A DNA stretch of 61,937 nucleotides, from positions 1 through 61,937 of the forward strand of contig NZ_POTX01000006.1 of the NCBI RefSeq assembly GCF_003236305.1, written 5' to 3'. Position numbers and translations under genes: made by a program. The notes beneath the pieces were generated by a model, which did no database searches, had not been told where the DNA came from, and was given only the letters and a program-made list of their open reading frames with translations. Positions 24,524-32,646 of this stretch are shown in pieces. Numbering within the stretch: the first letter of the stretch is position 1; every line of letters begins with the position of its first letter. This DNA comes from Micromonospora endophytica (GTDB lineage: Bacteria > Actinomycetota > Actinomycetes > Mycobacteriales > Micromonosporaceae).

Positions 24524-25341
24524 CCACCGCCAGCCGCACGCCAGCCCCCGCCCGGGGGCTGGCCGGTGGCCCGGCCGCGAGCCGCCGGCTCCTCGGTGTC
24601 GTCGGGCTACTGTTCGCGGCGGTGGCGTACGAGGCGGTGACCCGGGCGTTCTTCTCGCCTCTGCACGTACCCCCGCTGTCGGCAGTCGTGCCGGAAGCCC
24701 TGCACCTGCTCACCGAGGCCCGGTTCTGGGTCGCGACCGGCCGCACCCTGCTGGCCGCGACGGTCGGCCTGGTGATCGCGGTGGCAGCGGGAATCGTCGT
24801 CGGCTTCGCCATCGGTTCCGTGCCGTGGCTGCTGCGGGTGACTTCGTCCACACTGGACTTTCTGCGTCCGGTCCCGTCGATCGTGCTGATCCCGGTGCTG
24901 GTCCTGGTGCTCGACGTCGGACAGATCACCGTCCTGCTCGTCGCCGTCTCCTGCTTCTGGATCGTGCTGTTCCAGGTGCTGTACGGGCTGCGCGACGTCG
25001 ACCAGGTCGCGGTGGACACCGCCCGCAGCATCCGACTCGGCCGCCTGGCCCGGATCGTGCACGTCACCTGGCCGACTGTGCTGCCCTACCTCGGCACGGC
25101 CCTGCGGCTGATCGTCTCCGTGGCACTGGCCCTGGCCATCACCGGCGGTCTGGTGATGGGGGCCGCCGGACTCGGCGAACTGATCTGGAGCAGCCAGGAG
25201 TCCGGCGAGTTCACCGGCATGTACGCGTTGGTGCTGCTGACCGGAGGCGTGGGGATCACCCTCGACCTGGCCGCCCGCCTGGCCGAGCGGCGACTGCTGC
25301 ACTGGCACGTGGCGACCCGGCGGGAGGTGGCGGCCGGATGA
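24520..25341 (+). CDS. NitT/TauT-type ABC transporter permease 1
   Basis: A 273-residue permease with about six membrane segments. The cytoplasmic EAA-like loop is at VDQVAVDTARSIRLGRLARIVHVTWPTVLPYL. Its GTG start overlaps the stop of the binding-protein gene (GTGA). With the next permease it would form a heterodimeric channel. Confidence 0.87.
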   Translation: MTTASRTPAPARGLAGGPAASRRLLGVVGLLFAAVAYEAVTRAFFSPLHVPPLSAVVPEALHLLTEARFWVATGRTLLAATVGLVIAVAAGIVVGFAIGSVPWLLRVTSSTLDFLRPVPSIVLIPVLVLVLDVGQITVLLVAVSCFWIVLFQVLYGLRDVDQVAVDTARSIRLGRLARIVHVTWPTVLPYLGTALRLIVSVALALAITGGLVMGAAGLGELIWSSQESGEFTGMYALVLLTGGVGITLDLAARLAERRLLHWHVATRREVAAG

Positions 25342-26135
25342 CCGGGCATCGAGGTGCCGCCCTGCTCCGGGGCGTCTCCGCCGTCGGCCTGGCCCTGGGC
25401 CTGCCGGTGGTGCTGTTCGCCCTCTGGTGGCTGGCCAGCGCGGACAGCACGAACATCTTCCTGCCGCCGCTGCGCCGCATCGTCGAGGCGTTCGGCCAGG
25501 TGTGGCTCTCCGACGTCTTCGTCCGGGACGTGCTGCCCAGCCTGCGGCGACTCGCCATCGGGTACGCGGCGGCGCTGGTGGTCGGGGTCGGCGTCGGGTA
25601 CGTGATCGGTCGCTGGTCACTGATCCGTGCCCTGACCAGCCCGATCCTCGCCTTCTTCCGGGTGCTTCCGGCACCGGTGATGATCCCGGTGCTGCTGGTC
25701 GCGGTCGGCATCGGCGACGCCACCAAGCTGATCGTCATCGCGCTGGGGGCGGTCTGGCCCATCCTGCTCAACACCGCCGACGGCGTGCGCGGCGTGGACG
25801 ACGTCCAACTGGAGACCGCCGCGGCGTACCGGCTGCCGAGCTGGACCCGGCACGGCCTCATCCTGCGCGCGGCCACGCCGCAGGTCTTCGCCGGGGCCCG
25901 TCAGGCGTTGGGCATCTCGCTCATCGTGATGGTGGTCAGCGAGATGCTGATGAGCACCGACGGGCTGGGCTTCACCGTCATCCGGTTCCAGCGGACCTTC
26001 GCCATCCCGCAGATGTGGAGCGGCGTGCTGCTGCTCGGCGTACTCGGCTTCGGTCTGGCGAAAATCTTCGAACTCATCGAACGGCGCGCCCTGCGGTGGC
26101 ACCAAGGAGCCACCGGACGAGAGGAGTCATGGTGA
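25338..26135 (+). CDS. NitT/TauT-type ABC transporter permease 2
   Basis: A 265-residue permease homologous to the preceding one. Its EAA loop is VDDVQLETAAAYRLPSWTRHGLILRAATPQVFAGARQALG. ATG 25338 overlaps the stop of permease 1 (ATGA). Two different permeases, rather than a homodimer, are less common in this family. Confidence 0.87.
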   Translation: MTGHRGAALLRGVSAVGLALGLPVVLFALWWLASADSTNIFLPPLRRIVEAFGQVWLSDVFVRDVLPSLRRLAIGYAAALVVGVGVGYVIGRWSLIRALTSPILAFFRVLPAPVMIPVLLVAVGIGDATKLIVIALGAVWPILLNTADGVRGVDDVQLETAAAYRLPSWTRHGLILRAATPQVFAGARQALGISLIVMVVSEMLMSTDGLGFTVIRFQRTFAIPQMWSGVLLLGVLGFGLAKIFELIERRALRWHQGATGREESW

Positions 26136-26953
26136 CAGCCGAGCCCGACGAGGCCCTGCTGCGGATCGTCGACCTGGGCAAGTCGTACCGGTCCCGGGAA
26201 CGCACAGTGGACGCGCTGGCCGGGATCGACCTGACGGTCCGCGACGGCGAGTTCGTCACCGTCGTCGGCCCCTCCGGCTGCGGCAAGACCACGTTGCTGA
26301 AGATCGTGGCCGGGCTGCTGCCCGCCTCGACCGGGGAGGTGATCCTGGCCGGGCGACGGGTCACCGAACCCCCGGCCGACCTCGGCGTGGTCTTCCAGGA
26401 GTACGGCCGCAGCCTCTTCGCCTGGAAGACCGTCCGGCAGAACGTCGAGCTGCCGCTGCGGCACGGGCGGACCGGACGCACCGAACGCCGGGAACTGGTC
26501 GCGGAGGCGCTCGACGCGGTCGGCCTGGCGCAGGCGGCGGACGCGTACCCGTGGCAGCTCTCCGGCGGCATGCAGCAACGGGTCGCGATCGCCCGCGCCA
26601 TCGCGTACCGGCCGAAGTTGCTGTTGATGGACGAACCGTTCTCCGCGGTCGACGCCCAGACCCGTGGCGATCTGGAAGACCTGCTGGCCACCCTCTGGCG
26701 GCGGTACGCGATGACGGTCCTGTTCGTCACCCACGACATCGACGAGGCGGTCTACCTCGGCCAGCGGGTCGTCGTGCTCGGCGCCGCACCTACCGGTGTC
26801 GTCGCCCAGTTCCCGATCGATCTGCCGGCCGTACGCGACCAGCTCGACACCCGATCGTCGCCCCGCTTCGGTGAACTGCGCGCCCAGGTCTACGCGCAGG
26901 TCCGCCGCACACCCGAACCCACCGCCCCAGCACTGCGAGAGGTGAACTCGTGA
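26129..26953 (+). CDS. NitT/TauT-type ABC transporter ATP-binding protein
   Basis: A 274-residue ATPase with all motifs: Walker A GPSGCGKTT (about residue 50), the Q-loop VVFQEYGRSLFAW, signature LSGGMQQR, Walker B LLLMDEPF and the H-loop VTHDIDEA. It is closest in pattern to SsuB/TauB proteins. It overlaps permease 2 by seven bases and has GAGGAG as ribosome binding site. Confidence 0.9.
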   Translation: MVTAEPDEALLRIVDLGKSYRSRERTVDALAGIDLTVRDGEFVTVVGPSGCGKTTLLKIVAGLLPASTGEVILAGRRVTEPPADLGVVFQEYGRSLFAWKTVRQNVELPLRHGRTGRTERRELVAEALDAVGLAQAADAYPWQLSGGMQQRVAIARAIAYRPKLLLMDEPFSAVDAQTRGDLEDLLATLWRRYAMTVLFVTHDIDEAVYLGQRVVVLGAAPTGVVAQFPIDLPAVRDQLDTRSSPRFGELRAQVYAQVRRTPEPTAPALREVNS

Positions 26954-27885
26954 GCCAGCATCCGCAGGACAGCGCCCCGCGGTGGCAGGACACCGGTGGC
27001 GGCGAAGGCCCGCTCTGGTCTTTCCACGTCGGCGAGGTCGAGGTCTTCCCGATCCGCGAGGTCGACTATTTCCCGCTCCCCAGCGACTTCTTTCCGCAAC
27101 TGGAGACCGAGCCCTGGACCGAGGGCGCGTTCTACACCACGGAACCGTTCACCCGCGACGGCCGGATCGTGCTCAACCAGGAGGCGCATCTGCTGAAGAC
27201 GAAGGATCGGCTCATCCTGGTCGACGCCGGTGGCGGCAACGGCAAACCCCGCAACGGTGGGGTGTTCGACCGTGCCGACCGGCCCTTCCTGGAGCAGTTC
27301 GCGCGGGCCGGCGTCTCGATCGACGACGTCGACACGGTGGTCTTCACCCACCTGCACGTCGACCACGTCGGTTTCGCCACCAGCTCGGACGGGGCCGGTG
27401 GCTGGGTGCCGACCTTCCCCAACGCGCGCTACCTGGTCGTTAAGGAGGAGTTCGACTGGTGGACCGGCCCCGAGGGGGCGGTGGCGTTGAAACGCACCGG
27501 GGACTACATCGCGGACAGCATCCTGCCGTTGCGCGATGCCGGCGTACTCGACCTGATCCCGGCCGACCACGTGCTCTCGCCGGAGATCCACCTGGTGCCG
27601 GCCTTCGGACACACCCCCGGCAACGTCTACCTGGTGGTCGAGTCCGCCGGCCGGCGGGCGCTCTTCGCCGGCGACATGCTGCACCACGGGGTGCAGCTGG
27701 AACGGCCGGAGTGGAGCATCAGGTACTGCGTGGTGCCGGGCGACTCCGCCGACCAGCGACGCCGTCTGCTGGAGCGGGCCGCCGACTCCGGCGACCTGCT
27801 GGTGCCGGCCCACTTCCCGTTCCCGGCCGCCGGTTACGTACGACGGGCCGAGCGCGGCTTCACGTACACCTTCATCGAGGTCTGA
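26950..27885 (+). CDS. MBL-fold metallo-hydrolase
   Basis: A 311-residue metallo-beta-lactamase-fold enzyme with the complete HLHVDHVG motif (about residue 135), a further His in AFGHTPGN, an Asp in FAGDMLHH and a last His in PAHFPFP. The insert around residues 40-70 (YFPLPSDFFPQLE) is characteristic of the AttM/lactonase-like and organophosphate-hydrolase-like branch. It overlaps the ATPase gene (GTGA), so it is part of the transporter operon and presumably hydrolyses the imported compound. Confidence 0.85.
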   Translation: MSQHPQDSAPRWQDTGGGEGPLWSFHVGEVEVFPIREVDYFPLPSDFFPQLETEPWTEGAFYTTEPFTRDGRIVLNQEAHLLKTKDRLILVDAGGGNGKPRNGGVFDRADRPFLEQFARAGVSIDDVDTVVFTHLHVDHVGFATSSDGAGGWVPTFPNARYLVVKEEFDWWTGPEGAVALKRTGDYIADSILPLRDAGVLDLIPADHVLSPEIHLVPAFGHTPGNVYLVVESAGRRALFAGDMLHHGVQLERPEWSIRYCVVPGDSADQRRRLLERAADSGDLLVPAHFPFPAAGYVRRAERGFTYTFIEV

Positions 27886-28826
27886 TGCCGCCGCTGCCCA
27901 TCGTCGACTTCCACACCCACTACGCCTGCCCGGCCTATCCCGCACTGCCGCCCCGGCACGCCGCGCCCGAGCTTGCCGAACGCTGGCGCGGGATGGCTCG
28001 CCGGATCGCCGACCTGGACGGGCTGCTCGCCGAGGCCGGTCGGCACGGCATCGACCTGCGGGTGCTCAGCGCGCCGCCGGCCCTGGTGACCCCGCACGGC
28101 GAGCGCACCCACCAGGCCGACCTGCGGCGACTCAACGACCACCTGGCCGAGGCGGTCGCGAGCGCACCGGAGCGGCTGCGGGGACTGGCCACCATCGACG
28201 CCTTCGCCGGCGACGCCGCCGCCGACGAGGCGGTCCGCGCGATCCGGGAGCTGGGACTGTCCGGACTGGTGGTGGACTGCGCGACCGACGATCAGCTGCT
28301 CGGTGCCAAGGCCGCCCGGCCCACCCTGACCGTGGCGGCCGAACTCGGCGTACCGGTCTTCGCGCACCCGATCAGCCCCGACCTGATGACCCGGTCCTTC
28401 GCCGGTCTCGGCCGGTACGGCACCTCGCTCGCCCGGGGCACGATAAACGCCGCCGCGCTGCTGTCGCTGCTGGCCGACGGCGTCTTCGCCGACCTGCCCG
28501 ACCTGCACGTGGTCTTCCCGATGCTCGGCCTCGCCGGCCTCGCCCTGGCCGCCGCGACCGACCCGGGGGAGACCATCACCGTCGCCGCTCCGGCGGGGCA
28601 GCGTGCCCACGTCTATCTGGACACCATGGGCTTCACGCCGGCCGCCATCAGGTTCGCCACCGATCTGCTCGGTGCCGACCACGTGCTGGTCGGCGGGGAC
28701 TGGCCGATCGCCGTACGCGAGACCAGCCGCGAGCGGGTCGAGACGACACTGACCCGGGCCGGGTTGGACGGGGAGCAGCGCAGGCTTGTCGCCGGGGCCA
28801 ACGCCCTGCGGCTGCTGGCCGCCTGA
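27885..28826 (+). CDS. Amidohydrolase family (ACMSD-like) protein
   Basis: A 313-residue TIM-barrel metal hydrolase of the Amidohydro_2 group: the opening VDFHTHYACP holds the HxH metal pair, with a later His in VFAHPI and a final Asp in VGGDWPIA. This branch contains ACMS decarboxylase and 2-pyrone-dicarboxylate lactonase-type enzymes, so decarboxylation or ring hydrolysis are both possible. Its ATG shares a base with the stop of the MBL gene. It is the last gene of the operon. Confidence 0.83.
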   Translation: MPPLPIVDFHTHYACPAYPALPPRHAAPELAERWRGMARRIADLDGLLAEAGRHGIDLRVLSAPPALVTPHGERTHQADLRRLNDHLAEAVASAPERLRGLATIDAFAGDAAADEAVRAIRELGLSGLVVDCATDDQLLGAKAARPTLTVAAELGVPVFAHPISPDLMTRSFAGLGRYGTSLARGTINAAALLSLLADGVFADLPDLHVVFPMLGLAGLALAAATDPGETITVAAPAGQRAHVYLDTMGFTPAAIRFATDLLGADHVLVGGDWPIAVRETSRERVETTLTRAGLDGEQRRLVAGANALRLLAA

Positions 28827-28853
28827 GCCCATCCCCTTCGCCGGGTCCCTGGT

Positions 28854-28884
28854 GTGGCACAAAGGGTGGTGGGTGCCGTGCCAC
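28854..28884. terminator. Weak inverted repeat between convergent genes
   Basis: GTGGCAC (28854-28860) and GTGCCAC (28878-28884) pair over 7 bp with a 17-base loop, just after the amidohydrolase stop and before the stop of the minus-strand small gene. It may be a bidirectional terminator. Confidence 0.4.
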
Positions 28885-28887
28885 GGA

Positions 28888-29151
28888 TCATGATGTACGC
28901 GCGGGGCGGGCTGGCACCCAGGCGGTGAAGCGGGCGGTCAACCTCCGTGGGGCGACCGGGCGGCCCAGGTCGGCCAGTTGTTCGGCGGCCTCCTGCTGGA
29001 GTGTCGCCAGGTAGATCAGCAGGGAGATCCGGTCCCGGCCGTACTCGGCGAGCAGCCACACCTTCGCCGTGCCGCAGGGCCATGCGCTCCCGCAGACATG
29101 GCAACGCCAGGTGGGCCGCGACGGCAGGTGCGCCCGGCAACGCCCACTCAC
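28888..29151 (-). CDS. Small cysteine-motif protein next to an XRE/DUF397 locus
   Basis: An 87-residue protein with CHVCGSAWPC (three Cys, a possible zinc site) and a helical part GRDRISLLIYLATLQQEAAEQLADL. I recognise it as a small conserved gene of Micromonosporaceae often found beside XRE regulators, without known function. Its GTG at 29151 overlaps the stop of the gene before it (GTGA), so the two are translationally coupled. The reading frame is open for a further 440 bases upstream, which may mislead gene callers. Confidence 0.65.
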   Translation of the reverse strand: MSGRCRAHLPSRPTWRCHVCGSAWPCGTAKVWLLAEYGRDRISLLIYLATLQQEAAEQLADLGRPVAPRRLTARFTAWVPARPARTS

Positions 29152-29516
29152 CGTCCACCCCGGGCCGGCCCCGGCCGACCCGGTCCGCGCCGTGCCGGTG
29201 GCACCGGCCGCAGACCCTCCGGCATCACGAACAACTCGCGCCAGGCGATCGCGTCGCCTGCGGCATCGAGCTGGTACGCCTCGATCCAGGTCCAGCCGTG
29301 GTACGTGGGACGGTCGGTCCGTTCCCGGATCACCCGGACCGTGATCGGCTTGGCGAACTGCGCCGAGGCGGCCCTGGTCAGCAGGTACAAACCGGGTTCG
29401 ACGAATGGTGTCCCATCCGCCCGCCGCCCCGGGCAAGCCCTGCCGGGCCGTTGCGCCCGCGCCGGGGGCGTCCACCGGGATCCAGGTACGCCGTTGACCG
29501 GCTTCCGCACCACCAC
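29148..29516 (-). CDS. Small conserved protein, partner of the preceding small gene
   Basis: A 122-residue protein. The core LYLLTRAASAQFAKPITVRVIRERTDRP, then TWIEAYQLDAAGDAIAWRELFVMPEGL, is the conserved part; the ends are low-complexity Pro/Arg/Gly. Start GTG 29516 follows GGAGGAGG by a few bases. The product is unknown. It is divergent from the XRE regulator gene, with an inverted repeat in the shared promoter region, so the XRE protein is a likely regulator of this pair. Confidence 0.65.
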   Translation of the reverse strand: MVVRKPVNGVPGSRWTPPARAQRPGRACPGRRADGTPFVEPGLYLLTRAASAQFAKPITVRVIRERTDRPTYHGWTWIEAYQLDAAGDAIAWRELFVMPEGLRPVPPARRGPGRPGPARGGR

Positions 29517-29579
29517 AGCGCCTCCTCCATCCGACAGCAGGCTGCTGCCGTTCCACGAACCACATTGCCGAGGGTTGCT

Positions 29580-29608
29580 GAACAATCACACAGCGTTCGA
29601 TATTGTTC
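29580..29608. promoter_or_regulatory. Inverted repeat in the divergent promoter of the XRE locus
   Basis: GAACAAT (29580-29586) and ATTGTTC (29602-29608) are perfect 7-bp arms 15 bases apart, centred in the space between the two small minus-strand genes and the XRE gene. The local A+T content is high. It is a candidate operator for the XRE protein. Confidence 0.5.
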
Positions 29609-29642
29609 TTCCGGCAGTTGCTTTGTTTCGGGAGGAGCAGGG

Positions 29643-30410
29643 ATGAATCACGCTTTCGTCGCGGCGCTCAGCGATGCCGGCCACACCGCGGAAAGCCTGG
29701 CCGAGCAGCTCGGCGTCCATCCCAAGACCGTGGCCAGGTGGGCAAACCCGGGGCACATCCCGCAGACGCGGCACCGCTCCACAGTCGCGGAACTCCTCGG
29801 GCGCGAGACCGACGCGCTCTGGCCGGATGTCGTCCGCCGCCGTGAGCCGGTGTGGTTCCGGCCCTGGGTCGACATCGAACGCGAGGCCACCAACCTGCGC
29901 ACATTCGAACTGGCCTGGGTGCCGGGGCTGTTGCAGATTGAGGCATACGCGAGGGCGACGCTGGCGGGCGGGATGCTGACGGCCGACGCGGCGGAGGATC
30001 TGGTCGCGGCTCGACTCAACCGGCAGGCCATCCTGCACCGTGAGCATGCGCCGCTGCTCGTCGCGGTGCTGGACGAGGGCGTCCTGCGGCGGCGGGTGGG
30101 TGACAGCAGGGCGTTGATGGGGGCCCAGCTCGCGCACCTGCTCGCCTGCGCCGAACTACCGAACGTGCAGCTGCACGTGGTGCCGGCCGACGCACCCAGC
30201 TATCCCGGCCTGGATGGCCCTTTCGTCATCGCCGACATGCCGGGTGGCAGCCGGGCGGCGCATGTGGACAGTGCTGCCCAGGCGCAGATCCTGGACCAGC
30301 CCTCCGACCTTGCTAACCTGGAGCGACGGTGGGAGCGGATCCGTGGCGAGGCGCTGCCCCGGGGCCGAAGCCTGGATCTCGTGAAGGAAGCAGCGGCATC
30401 ATGGAGCTGA
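29643..30410 (+). CDS. XRE-family regulator with DUF5753 domain
   Basis: A 255-residue protein. Residues 1-60 are a helix-turn-helix (AGHTAESLAEQLGVHPKTVARWANPGHIP), and the remainder is the DUF5753 (Scr1-like) domain, with WVPGLLQIEAYARATL and later LPNVQLHVVPADAPSYPGLDGPFVIADM. Such proteins pair with a DUF397 protein encoded directly downstream; related pairs influence development and secondary metabolism in actinomycetes. The ribosome binding site is GGGAGGAGCAGGG. It overlaps the DUF397 gene by ten bases. Confidence 0.88.
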   Translation: MNHAFVAALSDAGHTAESLAEQLGVHPKTVARWANPGHIPQTRHRSTVAELLGRETDALWPDVVRRREPVWFRPWVDIEREATNLRTFELAWVPGLLQIEAYARATLAGGMLTADAAEDLVAARLNRQAILHREHAPLLVAVLDEGVLRRRVGDSRALMGAQLAHLLACAELPNVQLHVVPADAPSYPGLDGPFVIADMPGGSRAAHVDSAAQAQILDQPSDLANLERRWERIRGEALPRGRSLDLVKEAAASWS

Positions 30411-30592
30411 CTGGCGCGCGGTGGCGCAAGAGCACGAAGAGCGGTGGCAACGGCGGCAACTGCGTCGAGGTGGCGGACAATTTGTCCGATGTGGTGGCGG
30501 TGCGTGACTCGAAGGACGTGGCCGGTCCGGTGTTGACCTTCGGTCCGGTGGCCTGGCGGGCCTTCGTCACCCGGATCGCCGACCGCGCCTGA
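30401..30592 (+). CDS. DUF397 domain protein
   Basis: A 63-residue protein with the full DUF397 pattern: ARWRKSTKSGGNGGNCVEVA, then VAVRDSKD and the closing FGPVAWRAFVTRIAD. It overlaps the XRE gene, so the two products are made together. It may be the partner that controls the XRE protein, in a manner resembling an antitoxin/regulator pair. Confidence 0.88.
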   Translation: MELTGARWRKSTKSGGNGGNCVEVADNLSDVVAVRDSKDVAGPVLTFGPVAWRAFVTRIADRA

Positions 30593-30617
30593 GCCTCAGC
30601 CTCGGCGCGAGCCAACC

Positions 30618-30649
30618 CGGCCCGTTCCGGGCGAGCCCGGAACGGGCCG
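30618..30649. terminator. Bidirectional stem-loop terminator
   Basis: CGGCCCGTTCCGGG (30618-30631), loop CGAG, complementary arm 30636-30649: a perfect 14-bp stem between the convergent DUF397 and binding-lipoprotein genes. Confidence 0.8.
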
Positions 30650-30654
30650 TACAG

Positions 30655-31482
30655 TCAGCCGGCGAGCGCGGCGGTGAGCCGTTCGGTGTTGGTCCGGAAC
30701 ACGCCGAGCAGGTCCAGGTCCTCGCCGGGGTAGTTGACGAGCTTGACCCGGGTGACGCCGGGAATCTTCGGGTCCACGCCCGGCGTGTGGGCGTTGGTGA
30801 AGACCAGTGTGGGCTTCTTGGCGGTCAGGTCGGCCCGTTCGCTCGCGGTGACCGGCTGCGGGCCGTACACCTCGGTGACCTCGATGCCGGCGAAGGAGCC
30901 CCAGAAGCCCACGAACAACTCCGACACCGCCGTGGGTGCCGGGTTGGGCAGAGCGGCCTTGGTCTGGCCGGACAGCTTGGTGTATTCGGCATTGAAGGTG
31001 CTCAGCCACGCCTTCGCCGCCTCGGAGGTGCCGAACGTGGTGCCCAGCCGGGTCACCTCCGAGGTGATCTTGCCGGGGGTGACCTCGGCGGGAAGCACCT
31101 CGATGAGTTCGCTCCTGTCGCCGACGGCCCTGATCAGCTCAGGCGCGAAGCGGTCGGTCTTGGCGTACAGGACATAGTCGGCGTCGGCGGCGGCCTTGAG
31201 GGCCGCGGCTTTCGGCTTGTGCTCCGGCGGGTTTGCGGCGTCGGCCGGGGCGATGAGAGTGACCTCGCTGGCACCGGCGGCCTTGGCGAGCGCGCCGACC
31301 CAGCTGGTCGAGGCGACCACCTTCGGTCCCGGCGTGGCCGGCGCGGAGGAGGTGCTGTCGCCGGCCGGTGCGGAGCGGCTGCTCTCTGCGGCCGGTGCGG
31401 GATCGTCAGTGCCGCCACACCCGCTGGCCAGCAGAGACAGGGTCACCACCGCGCTCAGCGCGGCAGCCCGGATCAATTGCAT
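30655..31482 (-). CDS. Zinc/manganese-type ABC substrate-binding lipoprotein (orphan)
   Basis: A 275-residue exported lipoprotein (lipobox LASGC) followed by a Ser/Ala/Pro linker and a cluster A-I (ZnuA/TroA-like) binding fold: KVVASTSWVGALAKAAGASEVTLIAPADAANPPEHKP and later LVFTNAHTPGVDPKI. His residues in PPEHKP and TNAHTPG could bind metal. No permease or ATPase gene is near, so it either works with a transporter encoded elsewhere or buffers metal at the surface. ATG 31482 is chosen by the signal peptide and the AGGGAG ribosome binding site. Confidence 0.75.
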   Translation of the reverse strand: MQLIRAAALSAVVTLSLLASGCGGTDDPAPAAESSRSAPAGDSTSSAPATPGPKVVASTSWVGALAKAAGASEVTLIAPADAANPPEHKPKAAALKAAADADYVLYAKTDRFAPELIRAVGDRSELIEVLPAEVTPGKITSEVTRLGTTFGTSEAAKAWLSTFNAEYTKLSGQTKAALPNPAPTAVSELFVGFWGSFAGIEVTEVYGPQPVTASERADLTAKKPTLVFTNAHTPGVDPKIPGVTRVKLVNYPGEDLDLLGVFRTNTERLTAALAG

Positions 31483-31607
31483 TGTGCTCCCTGGGATTCG
31501 ATCATAAAAATCGCAGCCGAAAGCGGCCGGAATGTTCCGGCGGCGGTCAGATACGAGCCAGGAGCGTAACAATCAACCGCCGCCAAAACCGCCCCGAATT
31601 TCGACCG

Positions 31608-32528
31608 TCAGGCGTGCGCCAGGCCGGCCCAGGAACGCAGCAGCCGCCCGCCGATGCTGTCGACCGGGCCGGAGCCGGCGCCGTTGACGATGCGTTCGAT
31701 GACCTCGGCGCGGGTGAACCAGCGTGCCTCCTGCAACTCCGCGCCGTCCACCGCGATCGTGGCGTCGACGGCGCGGGCATGGAAGCCGACCATCAGGCCA
31801 GCGGGAAACGGCCAACCCTGTGAGCCTCGGTAGGTCACCCGGTCCACGATGACGCCGGCCTCCTCGGCGACCTCGCGCCGGACAGTTCCCTCCAGGCTCT
31901 CGCCGATCTCGACGAAGCCGGCCAGCAACGCGAAGTGGTCCGGCCCGGCGCCGTGGTGGCGGGCCAACAGGCAGCGTGGCTCCGGCTCGGGGCTCTCCAC
32001 CAGCACGATCACGGCGGGCTCCAGGCGGGGAAAGAGCTGCCGACCGCAGTCCTGGTCACCGCAGACGCGCAGATGGCCGGCGTGGGCGCTGCTGGTGGGC
32101 GTACCGCAGGAGCCGCAGTAGCGGGCGTGTCGGTTCCAGTAGAGCATGCCCCGCGCGTACGCCAATGTCGCCGCCAGCGGAGCGGGCAGGGTCGCGGCGA
32201 GGGCGCGCAGGTCGGTGCTGGTGTCGGCGGCGGCGAGTCGGAGCGCCTCGGCCTCTTCGACCTCGCTCAGGTCGACGGCGAAGGTCGCGGTGGTCCCGTC
32301 GAGGCCGAGCAGGACGGTCTGACCGGCGGCGGCCAGCACGGCACGACCCGCACCGGCGGTGAGTACGACCGGCTGCCCGGCGGCCGTCAGCAGGGTGTTG
32401 TCGCGCCACATCGGCACGATGCGGGTGTCGTCGTGGCAGAGCTGCGCACCGACCCAGTCCGGATCGGTGCGCAGGCTCGCTGCCCGGTCGTGCGGTGTGC
32501 CGGTGTACGCCAACCCGTCGAACGTCAT
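31608..32528 (-). CDS. nudC: NADH pyrophosphatase
   Basis: A 306-residue NudC. The four-Cys zinc ribbon CGSCGTP...VCGDQDCG lies near residues 138-162. The Nudix box GFVEIGESLEGTVRREVAEEAGV follows near residue 205, and the family's array SQGWPFPAGLMVGF comes after it (canonical SQPWPFPxS, here with Gly for Pro). It hydrolyses NADH to NMNH and AMP, and related enzymes remove NAD caps from RNA. ATG 32528 begins the conserved region. Confidence 0.9.
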   Translation of the reverse strand: MTFDGLAYTGTPHDRAASLRTDPDWVGAQLCHDDTRIVPMWRDNTLLTAAGQPVVLTAGAGRAVLAAAGQTVLLGLDGTTATFAVDLSEVEEAEALRLAAADTSTDLRALAATLPAPLAATLAYARGMLYWNRHARYCGSCGTPTSSAHAGHLRVCGDQDCGRQLFPRLEPAVIVLVESPEPEPRCLLARHHGAGPDHFALLAGFVEIGESLEGTVRREVAEEAGVIVDRVTYRGSQGWPFPAGLMVGFHARAVDATIAVDGAELQEARWFTRAEVIERIVNGAGSGPVDSIGGRLLRSWAGLAHA

Positions 32529-32586
32529 GCCCTGATCGTGCACCACGTCCGAGCTGCGGTGGGCGACCGTACCCGGCGAGCGCGAT

Positions 32587-32640
32587 GTTAGGAGGGGGCC
32601 CCTCCTATACACCAGGCGTTAATAGGGGGCCCTTCCTTGC
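32587..32640. repeat. Two-module GGGGCCCCTCC repeat
   Basis: Two related palindromic modules of about 20 bases lie 31 bases apart: GTTAGGAGGGGGCCCCTCC (from 32587) and GTTAATAGGGGGCCCTTCC (from 32618). I remember this as a very frequent intergenic repeat in Micromonospora genomes. It sits in the space between nudC and the secreted protein gene. It is another sign of the host lineage. Confidence 0.75.
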
Positions 32641-32646
32641 ACTTCG

